The notes under the pieces: model-generated
Seen by the model: only the letters and a program-made list of their open reading frames with translations
The model's database searches: none
Told to the model about the DNA's origin: nothing
Part shown: positions 7,804 to 15,613 of the stretch, piece by piece
Position numbering within the stretch: position 1 is the first letter of the stretch
How the letters are laid out: every line of letters begins with the position of its first letter
NCBI GenBank assembly: GCA_964358205.1
Contig: CAYHNZ010000002.1
Span: forward strand, 1-64,000
Origin: JANLIQ01 sp964358205
GTDB taxonomy: Bacteria > Patescibacteriota > UBA1384 > 2-12-FULL-50-11
DNA: 64,000 bases
Reading direction: 5' to 3'
Translations under genes and position numbers: made by a program

Positions 7804-8731
7804 CCAACCAGTCGAAGAAGAGAAGCTAGCGGAAGCGCAAAGCGAAATCATGCCTCACCATTCAGCCGAGGCCAGCTTTGATGAGTCGGCGAGCAATGTC
7901 GACGAAGAGGCAGAAAAGGAAACCGCGGTTGAAGAAGGGGCCGGTCTAGACCAAGCCTTACCGGCCGAAGTAGCGGCCATTCATGTCGGCAACGAATCGG
8001 CCATGGCTTTGAACAAAGCCGAGCCGTCGAAACTGGAGCGCAAAAAGGCCAAGAAAGTTGAACGCTCTGTTGAGAAAGCCGAAAAGGCCGCAACCAAAAA
8101 AGAAGTGGAATTAAAGAGTCGTCGCTCCAAAAAATACTTAGCCGCTCGAGCCAAAGTTGAGACAGGCAAGCTTTATTTATTGGCTGATGCCCTGACGTTA
8201 GTTAAAGAACTATCGATGTCTAAATTCGATGGTTCGGTTGAAATTCATCTTCGCCTAAACAAGAAAAAAGCTAAGGGTTCAACGGAATCGAGCCGCGGCG
8301 TCGTCCACCTGCCACACGGTACGGGCAAGGAAAAGAAAGTCGTCGTTTTGGACGAAAAAATGATTGACGAGATCGCCAAGACCAAAAAAATGGATTTTGA
8401 CATCTGTATCGCCAGCCCAGAATTAATGCCGAAAGTCGCTAAAATTGCCAAAATTTTGGGTCCTAAAGGTAAGATGCCCGACCCCAAATCCGGCACCGTC
8501 ACCAACGATCCGAAGAAAGTGATGGAAGAAATCAAGGGTGGTAAAACCGAATACCGCGTTGACGCCAGTGGAATTGTTCATCAAATAATCGGCAAGGTTT
8601 CCTGGGAAGATACAAAGTTGGCCGAAAACGCCAAGGTAGTGATGGCCATCTATCCGAAGTCGCGTCTCAACAGCGCCTTTGTCACTGCTTCAATCGCTCC
8701 GTCAATCCCGCTCGATTTGTCTAAATTCTAA
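7781..8731 (+). CDS. rplA: 50S ribosomal protein L1 with N-terminal extension
   Basis: Forms the L1 stalk of the large subunit. The conserved core starts near residue 105 (SRRSKKYLAARAKV) and contains the family signature GPKGKMPDPKSGTVT and the closing SAFVTASIAPSIPLDL. Before it are about 100 residues that are acidic first and Lys/Ala-rich later, not found in typical L1 (about 230 residues). The start MARPK lies inside pth; an internal start such as the Met at 8002 would give a shorter form. No rplK is adjacent, unlike the usual rplKA order. Confidence 0.9.
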   Translation: MARPKTINQPVEEEKLAEAQSEIMPHHSAEASFDESASNVDEEAEKETAVEEGAGLDQALPAEVAAIHVGNESAMALNKAEPSKLERKKAKKVERSVEKAEKAATKKEVELKSRRSKKYLAARAKVETGKLYLLADALTLVKELSMSKFDGSVEIHLRLNKKKAKGSTESSRGVVHLPHGTGKEKKVVVLDEKMIDEIAKTKKMDFDICIASPELMPKVAKIAKILGPKGKMPDPKSGTVTNDPKKVMEEIKGGKTEYRVDASGIVHQIIGKVSWEDTKLAENAKVVMAIYPKSRLNSAFVTASIAPSIPLDLSKF

Positions 8732-8746
8732 ATTCTAGAATCTAAA

Positions 8747-9280
8747 ATGTTAAATCGTCTGGTGGCGCCGTTGGGATTTCTCATCGGCCTGGTGGCACTG
8801 GCTTATGTTATGCAAACGCTGGGAAATTCATCGCCAACAAATAAACCCCTAGCTGGCCCGGAGCTATTAAAACAGTTTGAGATTGTCGAGATTGTCCCGC
8901 CAACGGCTATTGTGAACGACAAAGACGGCAAAAAAATAGATTTGACGACGCTTTTTGCCAAGCCAACCCTACTAACCTTTTGGAGCGTCAATTGTGGCGA
9001 ATGCGATACCGGCCTGCCGGTGCTAGATAATTTTGCTAATAACCAAAGCCAAATCGCAGTAATTATGATCGACACCAAAGATGAGCCGAAAGACGCCGAT
9101 GCCAAACTCAAGTTACTTGACGTAACGCTTGGAACTTATTTCGATCTCGACGGCTCGGCTTTCCAAAATTGGGAAGCGACAATGCCAGCGTCATATTTTG
9201 TTATCAACGGCAAAATCAAATACTATTTCCCTGGTCGAGTCAGTCAAGAGCATCTCGATGCTCTGTTGACGGTCCAGTAA
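8747..9280 (+). CDS. Membrane-anchored TlpA/ResA-like thioredoxin
   Basis: A 177-residue protein with one N-terminal membrane segment (LVAPLGFLIGLVALAYVMQ) and an extracytoplasmic thioredoxin fold. The redox pair is CGEC in FWSVNCGECD, and the cis-Pro region appears as TMPASYFV. The length suits TlpA/ResA-type thiol-disulfide proteins. It likely reduces or oxidises exported cysteine proteins, of which the window has several. It sits between rplA and rplJ, an unusual place that suggests insertion into a ribosomal operon. Confidence 0.85.
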   Translation: MLNRLVAPLGFLIGLVALAYVMQTLGNSSPTNKPLAGPELLKQFEIVEIVPPTAIVNDKDGKKIDLTTLFAKPTLLTFWSVNCGECDTGLPVLDNFANNQSQIAVIMIDTKDEPKDADAKLKLLDVTLGTYFDLDGSAFQNWEATMPASYFVINGKIKYYFPGRVSQEHLDALLTVQ

Positions 9281-9298
9281 ATTTCTGCCACAATCATT

Positions 9299-9390
9299 AA
9301 GTCCAAAGACAGTAGGTGACCTCCGCCAGCCGACGGAACAAGTCGTAAGTCCTACCGAGGCAAGAACCAAATATGCCGGTCTTTGACACG
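9299..9390 (+). promoter_or_regulatory. Ribosomal protein L10 leader
   Basis: CAAAGACAGTAGGTG at 9304-9318 and CCTACCGAGGCAAGA at 9351-9365 match the conserved core of the L10 leader, where L10-L12 binds its own mRNA to shut off rplJL translation. The outer helix pairs CAAAGAC with GTCTTTG at 9380-9386. The loop between contains CGCCAGCCGACGG, a small palindromic repeat seen elsewhere in this window. Confidence 0.85.
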
Positions 9391-9523
9391 GCTAATTCAT
9401 TAACCGTTTGAAAATTTAGTTGTTGAGTATTAATTGAAAACTGAAAATGTCGCTGACGCTCGCTCCTCACTTGAGGTTCGTAGTTGATACTTGAAAATTG
9501 TTAAATCCGGAGGATTTAAGAAG

Positions 9524-10315
9524 ATGCCTATCTTAAGAGCCCAAAAAGTTGATCTAGTCGCCAAACTAACAGAGGAGTTGCAAAACTCCCGTGTTGCGTT
9601 GGTCTTTGCCTATACCGCCTTAAACATGAAGGCCAACGACACTCTACGCACCCGCGCTTTTGAGGGCGGCGCCAAGATTAAGATGATCTCCAATACTTTG
9701 CTAGCGATCATTTTAAAAAATATCGGCAAGGAATTGGAGATCCCACAAAAGACACTGGCTTTGGCCTACGGTTTTAACGACGAAGTAATCGCCGCTAAAA
9801 CTTTAGTCGAATTTGCCAAAGAAACCGAAGCTCTCGAAGTCTTGGGTGGCTGGGTTGATGGCAATTTCTTCGACGCCTTGCAAGTTAAAACTCTGGCCAC
9901 ACTCCCAAACAAAGAGACCCTGCAAGCCCAGTTGGTTGGTCGTCTGAACGGTTTAATCGGTGGTTTGGCATATTCTTTGAACTTCCCAATTCAGAAACTG
10001 GCCTTTGTGATGGAAGCGGTTAAATCTGCTAGCGGTGAGCCTGCAAGCGGTGAGCAAGTCGAATCCGTCGAATCCGCCCAGCCTGCAGTTGAAGTTGCTT
10101 CAGAAGAACCAGAAGCAGAGGAAAAAACAGAAGCGCCTGCTCCCGCCGAAGAGCAATCAAAAGACTTGTCCGATGACTTGTCCGCCGTAGCTTCAGCGGA
10201 GGAGGAAGCTTTAGCGGAGTCGGAAGAAACTAAAAATGAAGAACCCGTGGCTGAATCGCAAGACGAAGCGGGTGAAACGGAAGAAGTTCAAGAAGAAGTC
10301 AAAGAAGAAAATTAA
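9524..10315 (+). CDS. rplJ: 50S ribosomal protein L10 with acidic tail
   Basis: Base of the L7/L12 stalk. Residues 1-170 are the L10 core, beginning MPILRAQKVDLVAKLTEEL and including the helix that binds L12. From about 170 to 263 the chain becomes a disordered stretch rich in Glu, Ala, Ser and Pro; typical L10 is about 165 residues. GGAGGA precedes the ATG at 9524, which decides the start over an upstream in-frame ATG at 9491. Controlled by the L10 leader and co-transcribed with rplL. Confidence 0.93.
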   Translation: MPILRAQKVDLVAKLTEELQNSRVALVFAYTALNMKANDTLRTRAFEGGAKIKMISNTLLAIILKNIGKELEIPQKTLALAYGFNDEVIAAKTLVEFAKETEALEVLGGWVDGNFFDALQVKTLATLPNKETLQAQLVGRLNGLIGGLAYSLNFPIQKLAFVMEAVKSASGEPASGEQVESVESAQPAVEVASEEPEAEEKTEAPAPAEEQSKDLSDDLSAVASAEEEALAESEETKNEEPVAESQDEAGETEEVQEEVKEEN

Positions 10316-10336
10316 GTTAATTAAGAAAGGAAATAA

Positions 10337-10723
10337 ATGGCAGAAAAAACAGACAAATTGATTGATCAGATTGCCGAGTTATCGGTAATGGAATTGAGTG
10401 AATTGGTAAAAGCTATTGAAGAGAAGTTTGGCGTGAGTGCGATGCCAGTCATGGCCGCAGGTGCTCCAGCTGCTGGTGGTGCCGCCGCCGGTGCAGAAGC
10501 CGCGGAAGAGAAGTCGGAGTACACCGTCGTTCTAACCGCTTCAGGCGAACAGAAGATCGCTGTTATTAAGGCCGTCCGTGAGATCAAACAGGACTTAGGT
10601 CTCAAAGAGGCCAAAGATCTCGTTGACGCTGCTCCAAAAGAGCTTGGCGTGATGAAGAAAGCCGACGCCGAAGAAGCTAAAAAGAAACTCGAAGAAGCCG
10701 GCGCTACGGTTGAGTTGAAGTAA
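10337..10723 (+). CDS. rplL: 50S ribosomal protein L7/L12
   Basis: Stalk protein that recruits translation factors. The 128-residue chain has the N-terminal dimer helix (LIDQIAELSVMELSELVKAIEEKFGV), an Ala/Gly hinge, and the C-terminal domain with EKSEYTVVL, KIAVIKAVREI and EAKDLVDAAP. GAAAGGAAA precedes the start. The final 33 bases are repeated exactly at 13555-13587 beyond the next gene. Confidence 0.97.
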   Translation: MAEKTDKLIDQIAELSVMELSELVKAIEEKFGVSAMPVMAAGAPAAGGAAAGAEAAEEKSEYTVVLTASGEQKIAVIKAVREIKQDLGLKEAKDLVDAAPKELGVMKKADAEEAKKKLEEAGATVELK

Positions 10724-10798
10724 TTCAATTCAAGCAACCTCGAGCGTAGTCGAGGGGCGCGAGCATAGAGCTTAAGCAAACGCTTTATTGAAAAAAAG

Positions 10799-10830
10799 AA
10801 GACCGTCAGGGAAAACCCTGACGGTCTTTT
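10799..10830 (+). terminator. Bidirectional terminator between rplL and the TPM-like gene
   Basis: GACCGTCAGGG (10801-10811) pairs with CCCTGACGGTC (10816-10826) around AAAA, with A-tract before and T-tract after. It can serve rplL and the convergent minus-strand gene. Confidence 0.93.
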
Positions 10831-10846
10831 GGTTTAGTGGCAGTTG

Positions 10847-13423
10847 TTACCAGTCGCCACCGGACGATGAGTCACCGCCTCCACCGAAGCTTCCACCGGA
10901 TGAGGAGTCTCCACCTCCGCCCCAGCTTCCGCCGGAGCCGCTGCTTCCCCATGAGCTACTCGTGCTGCTCTCGTAGGAAGATTGACGTTGCCGTTCATCT
11001 TCTTCTTCACGTCGCCGTTTGGCGGCGGCTTCTTGTGCTTGTCGTTGCCTTTCCTCTTCCTCATAAGCGCGCTGAGCCTTGCGGGCCTCGCCTTCCCATG
11101 AAGATTCGTTTTGGTCGAGTAGAGCAAGAAGCACCACGTAGTCGGTGACGTCGCTGATCTGGGGCTGGTTAAAGCCCTTAAGTGTTAGAGAGCCGCCGTA
11201 TTCCTCGATCTTGCGTTGATAGCTGTCGCGTAGCGACTTCATCTTCGCAACGCGCTTCTCGAACTCGGCCTTCTTCTGGTCGAGCTCGTCGCAGTGACGA
11301 ACTGACCGCTTCGCCTGTTCGAGCGCTGAACTGAACTTTTCCAGCGCCCAGTCGGCGTTGTTGCGAGCGTTAAGGTGTCGGTTCTCGCCAAGCTGGCGCC
11401 TGGCTTTGTCCAGATCGCGCTTACCTTCGCTCAAGTGGCTTTCGGCAGCGCCGACAAAACCAGTCTGAACTTTAGCATGTACTTTCTGAGCATTAGTGAG
11501 ATGTAGGGTGGCAGCAGTGATCGCCTCGGTCGCTTCTGCTAACTTCGTCTCGGCCTTGGTGACGGAGTCTTGAGCGCCTTTGATAGCGCTCGTGATCGTC
11601 GCCGCTTGGTCGGCGGCCTTTGTGTAGAGCTCGTTTACCTTCCCGGCCTGCGCTTCAACCTCTGCGACGTCATCGGCACTTGCAAGGGTTCCCGCAAGCT
11701 TGTCCTCTGCGCGTCGGCCCAAATTGAAGGTAATGGTCGGGTCATCGTCAGGGTCGACGACGGTGTGAAGAGCTTCAGGCTGTGAGTCCATTCGGTTCGA
11801 ACGGGCGAGTGCGATCGCGTCAACCAATCGGTTGAATCGGTCGACGACGGTCTGCTCGGCCGAGTGAAGCTCGTTGAGTCGTTCGACGTAGGCTATAGGG
11901 TCGTCCCATGATAGGGCGTTAACCGAAGCATACAGGGAACTGTCTTTTGAATCGTCACCCGCCAACGGATGGTTTTGCAACCAGCGTTGGGGGATACCGA
12001 GCTCTTTCGCTTTGGCGTAGAGCTCATCGAGCGTTTTGGACGGAAACGATTCTTCCGCCGTTTTGCCGCGAGCTGCGAGGGCGTCCTTTAGCTCCTGCCA
12101 ACCTTCGACGTTTTGCTCAAACCGCTTCGCAAGCGATGCGGCGAGTACGGTCGGGTTGATCTTGATGACCTTAGTCTCCGGTTCGAATAGGCTGTCTTTA
12201 TTGACTTTACCGGTGTCGAAATCGAAGGGGCTGTTAAGCATCGCCAGAGCTGTGTTCAACGGTTTGAGGTTGAAGTAGCCGGCTTTCTTCGCCACAGCCT
12301 TGCACCTTTCGGCGTGGTCGCGTAGGGCTTCGACACCTAGGTAGATGTCATCAACCTCTTTGGTCACACTCTCGTAAGCTTCCTTGGTTTTTCCTTTCAC
12401 TGCTGTCAGAGCTAGGATATCACCGCGGTCGCCGTAGATTGCGAAGAACTGCTGAGCGGCATTGGTTGTCGCTTTTACTCGTTTTCCGAACTCCTCTGCG
12501 AACCTTTCCCGCAAATAGGAGTACCTGCGAAGTTGGGACAAAAAAGCCACAATCATTGCGACGAGTATGAGTATAGCCCATAGACATTTCAAGAAGATAT
12601 CCAGCTCACGACGAGCTTCTTCACTCATCCGGTCGCTGACGTAGCCTTCCAGCTTGTCAACGTCTGGCTTGAGTGCTGCTGCTGCGTTAAGCATCTCTTG
12701 GGGGTTGTTTCGTTGTCGAACCTTCCGTGCTTCGTCAAGGCTCTGTTTGTAGCCGCTGACATTGCCAGGCAGATACTCCCTGTGTCGAAGAAGTTCATCC
12801 AGTTTAGTTACCCGCTCGTTGATCAGTCCTTGCGCCTGAATCAGCCTTTCTTGCTCGGCCTGCCTTCTGGCAGCTTCGCGACGTTGGGCGATTTTGGCGG
12901 GGTCAGTCTGGTCGAACAGATAATCGTCGACGGCCCTCATCATGTTGATGATGCCGTTTTTCGGGTCCTTGCGTTGACCTTGAGTCGACGCCTTGAAGAC
13001 GTCGGTATACTGATCGTGCGCGCGGCTTCGAAAGTTGAGTTCGGTCTCAAATTTACTCCCAGCCAGGAAGCGATACTTCCGTGGACTGTAAGCAAGCAAG
13101 AAGATCTGCGACCTCGCCATGTCAAACGACGGATAGCGCTGACCCCACTGTTGAGCAAGGTTGTTGATGGCGTTAGCCGCCAATTGATCGCCATCGCCAG
13201 AACCCGGTAGGGTTTCGACGAGAATCACGTAGTAGGGGAAGTGGCAGCTTTTCGCCGCCCTTTCGATTTCGTCAATCCCGTTGTTGCCGATCATCGGCGG
13301 GTTGAACCCTTCGGGAATCGTGTAGACGAACTGGCCCTCGCGTAAAGCAGGGACATTGAGTTGGGCGCACGCAATTCCGTTGAAAAGCGTAGCGACAAGG
13401 ACGAGTAAGAAACGCATTTTCAT
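10847..13423 (-). CDS. Large secreted TPM-domain-like protein
   Basis: An 858-residue protein. A signal peptide covers residues 1-20 (MKMRFLLVLVATLFNGIACA). Residues about 30-190 resemble the TPM fold of YgcG/Psb32-like proteins (VYTIPEGFN..., YYVILVETLPG, FLLAYSPRKYRFLAG). About 195-280 is charged helix, 283-303 a membrane segment (FLKCLWAILILVAMIVAFL), and 310-790 long helical or coiled-coil regions. The end is Arg/Glu/Gln-rich, then Ser/Gly/Trp repeats (SSGGSFGGGGD), typical of TPM proteins. AGGTGA precedes the ATG. The gene is bracketed by two copies of the rplL 3' end, so it may be inserted. Function unknown. Confidence 0.75.
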   Translation of the reverse strand: MKMRFLLVLVATLFNGIACAQLNVPALREGQFVYTIPEGFNPPMIGNNGIDEIERAAKSCHFPYYVILVETLPGSGDGDQLAANAINNLAQQWGQRYPSFDMARSQIFLLAYSPRKYRFLAGSKFETELNFRSRAHDQYTDVFKASTQGQRKDPKNGIINMMRAVDDYLFDQTDPAKIAQRREAARRQAEQERLIQAQGLINERVTKLDELLRHREYLPGNVSGYKQSLDEARKVRQRNNPQEMLNAAAALKPDVDKLEGYVSDRMSEEARRELDIFLKCLWAILILVAMIVAFLSQLRRYSYLRERFAEEFGKRVKATTNAAQQFFAIYGDRGDILALTAVKGKTKEAYESVTKEVDDIYLGVEALRDHAERCKAVAKKAGYFNLKPLNTALAMLNSPFDFDTGKVNKDSLFEPETKVIKINPTVLAASLAKRFEQNVEGWQELKDALAARGKTAEESFPSKTLDELYAKAKELGIPQRWLQNHPLAGDDSKDSSLYASVNALSWDDPIAYVERLNELHSAEQTVVDRFNRLVDAIALARSNRMDSQPEALHTVVDPDDDPTITFNLGRRAEDKLAGTLASADDVAEVEAQAGKVNELYTKAADQAATITSAIKGAQDSVTKAETKLAEATEAITAATLHLTNAQKVHAKVQTGFVGAAESHLSEGKRDLDKARRQLGENRHLNARNNADWALEKFSSALEQAKRSVRHCDELDQKKAEFEKRVAKMKSLRDSYQRKIEEYGGSLTLKGFNQPQISDVTDYVVLLALLDQNESSWEGEARKAQRAYEEEERQRQAQEAAAKRRREEEDERQRQSSYESSTSSSWGSSGSGGSWGGGGDSSSGGSFGGGGDSSSGGDW

Positions 13424-13536
13424 GTCATCACCTGTGAAAGGGCAGTAACGGACAAGTCCGTTATGTTTACTGGCTGCATTTTACCCCAACAAACTGATTT
13501 TGTCCAGAGTTCAGGGCATTATTTTGTTACTCTGAA

Positions 13537-13587
13537 ATTGTGAAGAAAAAGCTTGAAGAAGCCGGCGCTACGGTTGAGTTGAAGTAA
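13537..13587 (+). pseudogene. Second copy of the rplL 3' end
   Basis: The bases 13555-13587 are identical to 10691-10723, the last 11 codons of rplL including TAA. Upstream, 13543-13554 encodes the same residues KKKL as rplL but with different codons in all four positions. The fragment is followed at 13614 by a terminator. No start or ribosome-binding site makes it a complete gene. Confidence 0.9.
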
Positions 13588-13613
13588 GAATTCCCAAATT
13601 CTAAATGCGAGAA

Positions 13614-13647
13614 CCGCCCTCCGCCAGCCGGCGGAAGGGCGGTTTTT
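13614..13647 (+). terminator. Intrinsic terminator after the rplL fragment
   Basis: CCGCCCT (13614-13620) pairs with AGGGCGG (13636-13642) outside a CCGCCAGCCGGCGG palindrome, followed by TTTTT. It may be the original terminator of rplL. Confidence 0.85.
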
Positions 13648-13648
13648 G

Positions 13649-14062
13649 CTAATTGCCTAAAATTTTTCTAATTTTTGGGACAACCCGCTGGTGATTGGGC
13701 CAGGTTAAAACCTTGTCTAATTCGTCAAGTAAATACCAACTATGTTCTTCGTTACCCTCTAAATAATGCACGTCGACATTAGGAATCTCAATCAGAAACG
13801 CCCATTCGGTTGAAAGCTTATCCCATGTTTTGAGCTCAACGATTTCCCTGTGATTGAGATTGATAAGCGAGATCGGCTCTACACCTAGTTCTTCGATGGT
13901 TTCGCGCCGAGCCGCTTGCTCAAGCGTTTCGTCCGGGATATTGTCGCCAACGTGGCCACTCAAAACACTCTTAGTATCATCATGGCGATGGAGTACAAAA
14001 AATTCCGTCTGGCCGTAATTTTGACGATAGGCAAACATCAGTATTTTGGTCACTTTTTGCAT
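13649..14062 (-). CDS. NUDIX hydrolase
   Basis: A 137-residue single-domain NUDIX protein. The box reads G-x5-E-x7-RETIEELG within GDNIPDETLEQAARRETIEE, so the metal-binding glutamates are intact. The chain resembles MutT-like enzymes of unknown substrate; the N-terminal KILMFAYRQ...FFVLHR strand fits the fold. It is convergent with the rplL-tail terminator and divergent from the hydrolase gene at 14133. Confidence 0.88.
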   Translation of the reverse strand: MQKVTKILMFAYRQNYGQTEFFVLHRHDDTKSVLSGHVGDNIPDETLEQAARRETIEELGVEPISLINLNHREIVELKTWDKLSTEWAFLIEIPNVDVHYLEGNEEHSWYLLDELDKVLTWPNHQRVVPKIRKILGN

Positions 14063-14120
14063 GTCAGAATCGTACCGAAAAATACCATAGTGTACACTGT
14101 CGGTTTTTTTGGGGAGGGGG

Positions 14121-14126
14121 TATAAT
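14121..14126 (+). promoter_or_regulatory. -10 element for leaderless hydrolase mRNA
   Basis: TATAAT ends six bases before the ATG at 14133, after a G-rich spacer. No ribosome-binding site follows. Confidence 0.7.
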
Positions 14127-14132
14127 CTGGGA

Positions 14133-14735
14133 ATGAAGCAGCAAGTCTTAGTTATTCACGGCGGGGATACGTTCGATACCAGGGAGGAATATATCAAGTT
14201 TCTGAAAGAACATGAACTAGATTTCCAAAAGATGATGATAGCTGGCTGGAAAGAAAACCTGCGCAGTGATTTAGGCGATGACTACGAGGTTATCCTGCCG
14301 AAAATGCCAAACAATACCAACGCTACCTACGAAGAGTGGGAGATAATGTTTGGAAAACTGATTCCGTTTTTGCACGACGGTCTGATTTTAGTTGGCCACT
14401 CAATGGGTGGGTTATTCTTGGCAAAATATTTATCTGAAAACAATTTCAAACCTAAGGTTAGGGCAACTTTTTTGGTCGCGGCGCCATTTGGCGACAACCT
14501 ACCCGAGTATGAGCTTTATAGTTTCTCGCTTCCTAAAAAGATCGACGGCTTTGCTCGTCAGGCCGGTCAGGTTTTTATCTTCCATAGCAGTGACGACCTA
14601 GCTGTGCCCCCAAGAGACAGCGGTGACTATAAAAACGCCGTGCCAAACTCTGAATTAAAAATGTTTACTGATCGCGGACACTTCGGCCAACCACATTTAC
14701 CAGAGTTGGTGGAAGTGATTAAAAAACTCGCATAG
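14133..14735 (+). CDS. RBBP9/YdeN-type alpha/beta hydrolase
   Basis: A 200-residue serine hydrolase. The nucleophile elbow is GHSMGG, the acid is likely in SSDDLAVP, and the catalytic His in RGHFGQP. The opening QQVLVIHGGDTF is typical of the RBBP9/YdeN group. No signal peptide. Substrate unknown. The start is fixed by the TATAAT immediately upstream. Confidence 0.85.
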   Translation: MKQQVLVIHGGDTFDTREEYIKFLKEHELDFQKMMIAGWKENLRSDLGDDYEVILPKMPNNTNATYEEWEIMFGKLIPFLHDGLILVGHSMGGLFLAKYLSENNFKPKVRATFLVAAPFGDNLPEYELYSFSLPKKIDGFARQAGQVFIFHSSDDLAVPPRDSGDYKNAVPNSELKMFTDRGHFGQPHLPELVEVIKKLA

Positions 14736-14782
14736 TGTCCGTTTGACGGATCGTATAAGAGTATCTGCTACACTAAATAAAC

Positions 14783-15607
14783 ATGAAAAAGATTTGGTGG
14801 ATTATAATTATATTCATCGTTTTAGTGGTACTCTTCTTGGTTGGTGGGGAGGTGTATAAACGGCAGACTAATTCTCAAACAACAACAAACAGCACAGAAA
14901 TAGATGAAGCACCAACCGTCACCGCCAGCTTTGTAGACCCAACTAAAATCGCCGCGATTACTAAGTTTCGCAGCTGCCAAGGACATATTGTTGTACCGCA
15001 GGACGGGTCGGAGGTGCGGAGCAACATGAAGCACTATTTATACCTCAAAAAAGAATATACCTCGGCTCGGCGACTAGTGGAGTTATATGCGCCGTTTGAC
15101 GGATATGTCAGCGACATCTATAAAGGCGACGAAGATTTTAGCGATCGCAATCCGGCTTCACGAGACCTGACCGTAAGCAAGTCTAAGGGTTTGAGTGCTC
15201 GCTCTGATTGGGGTTTCTCCTTTTTGCACATAGAGCCACGTGATAACCTAAAAGAAGGCGACGCAGTTAAGGCGGGAGAACCGCTTGGTTATGTTTCGCT
15301 AGAACTAATACCGCCGTATTACGCCTTTGATGTGGTTTATGCCAAGATGGGGACTTTCCCCAAGAAAATTGACAAGTGGAACAGCCCGTATGCGGCACTG
15401 GAATCAGCCTTTGCTCACATGGACAGCCAAGCTCTCGCTAAGTTCGCCGTGTTTGGTGTAGATTCGGCTGACGACTTTGTTATTGCCAAGGCAACTCGTG
15501 ACGCCTCACCGTGCCAATACGGTCCCGATGGCCGACAATTTGACCAAACCCGTACCGACGCCTGGTATAACGACTGGTTAGGCAATATAAACGACGCGGT
15601 AAATTAG
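14783..15607 (+). CDS. Membrane-anchored M23-like protein
   Basis: A 274-residue protein starting MKKIWWIIIIFIV, an N-terminal anchor. The exported part has an arrangement recalling the M23/lysostaphin fold: YAPFDGYVSDI, then FLHIEPRDNLKEGDAVKAGEPLGYV. The usual zinc set is incomplete, with only the single His in FLHIEP visible, so peptidase activity is doubtful. The gene after it begins with nearly the same anchor. Extended -10 TGCTACACT lies eight bases before the ATG, suggesting a leaderless transcript. Confidence 0.65.
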   Translation: MKKIWWIIIIFIVLVVLFLVGGEVYKRQTNSQTTTNSTEIDEAPTVTASFVDPTKIAAITKFRSCQGHIVVPQDGSEVRSNMKHYLYLKKEYTSARRLVELYAPFDGYVSDIYKGDEDFSDRNPASRDLTVSKSKGLSARSDWGFSFLHIEPRDNLKEGDAVKAGEPLGYVSLELIPPYYAFDVVYAKMGTFPKKIDKWNSPYAALESAFAHMDSQALAKFAVFGVDSADDFVIAKATRDASPCQYGPDGRQFDQTRTDAWYNDWLGNINDAVN

Positions 15608-15613
15608 AAGAAT

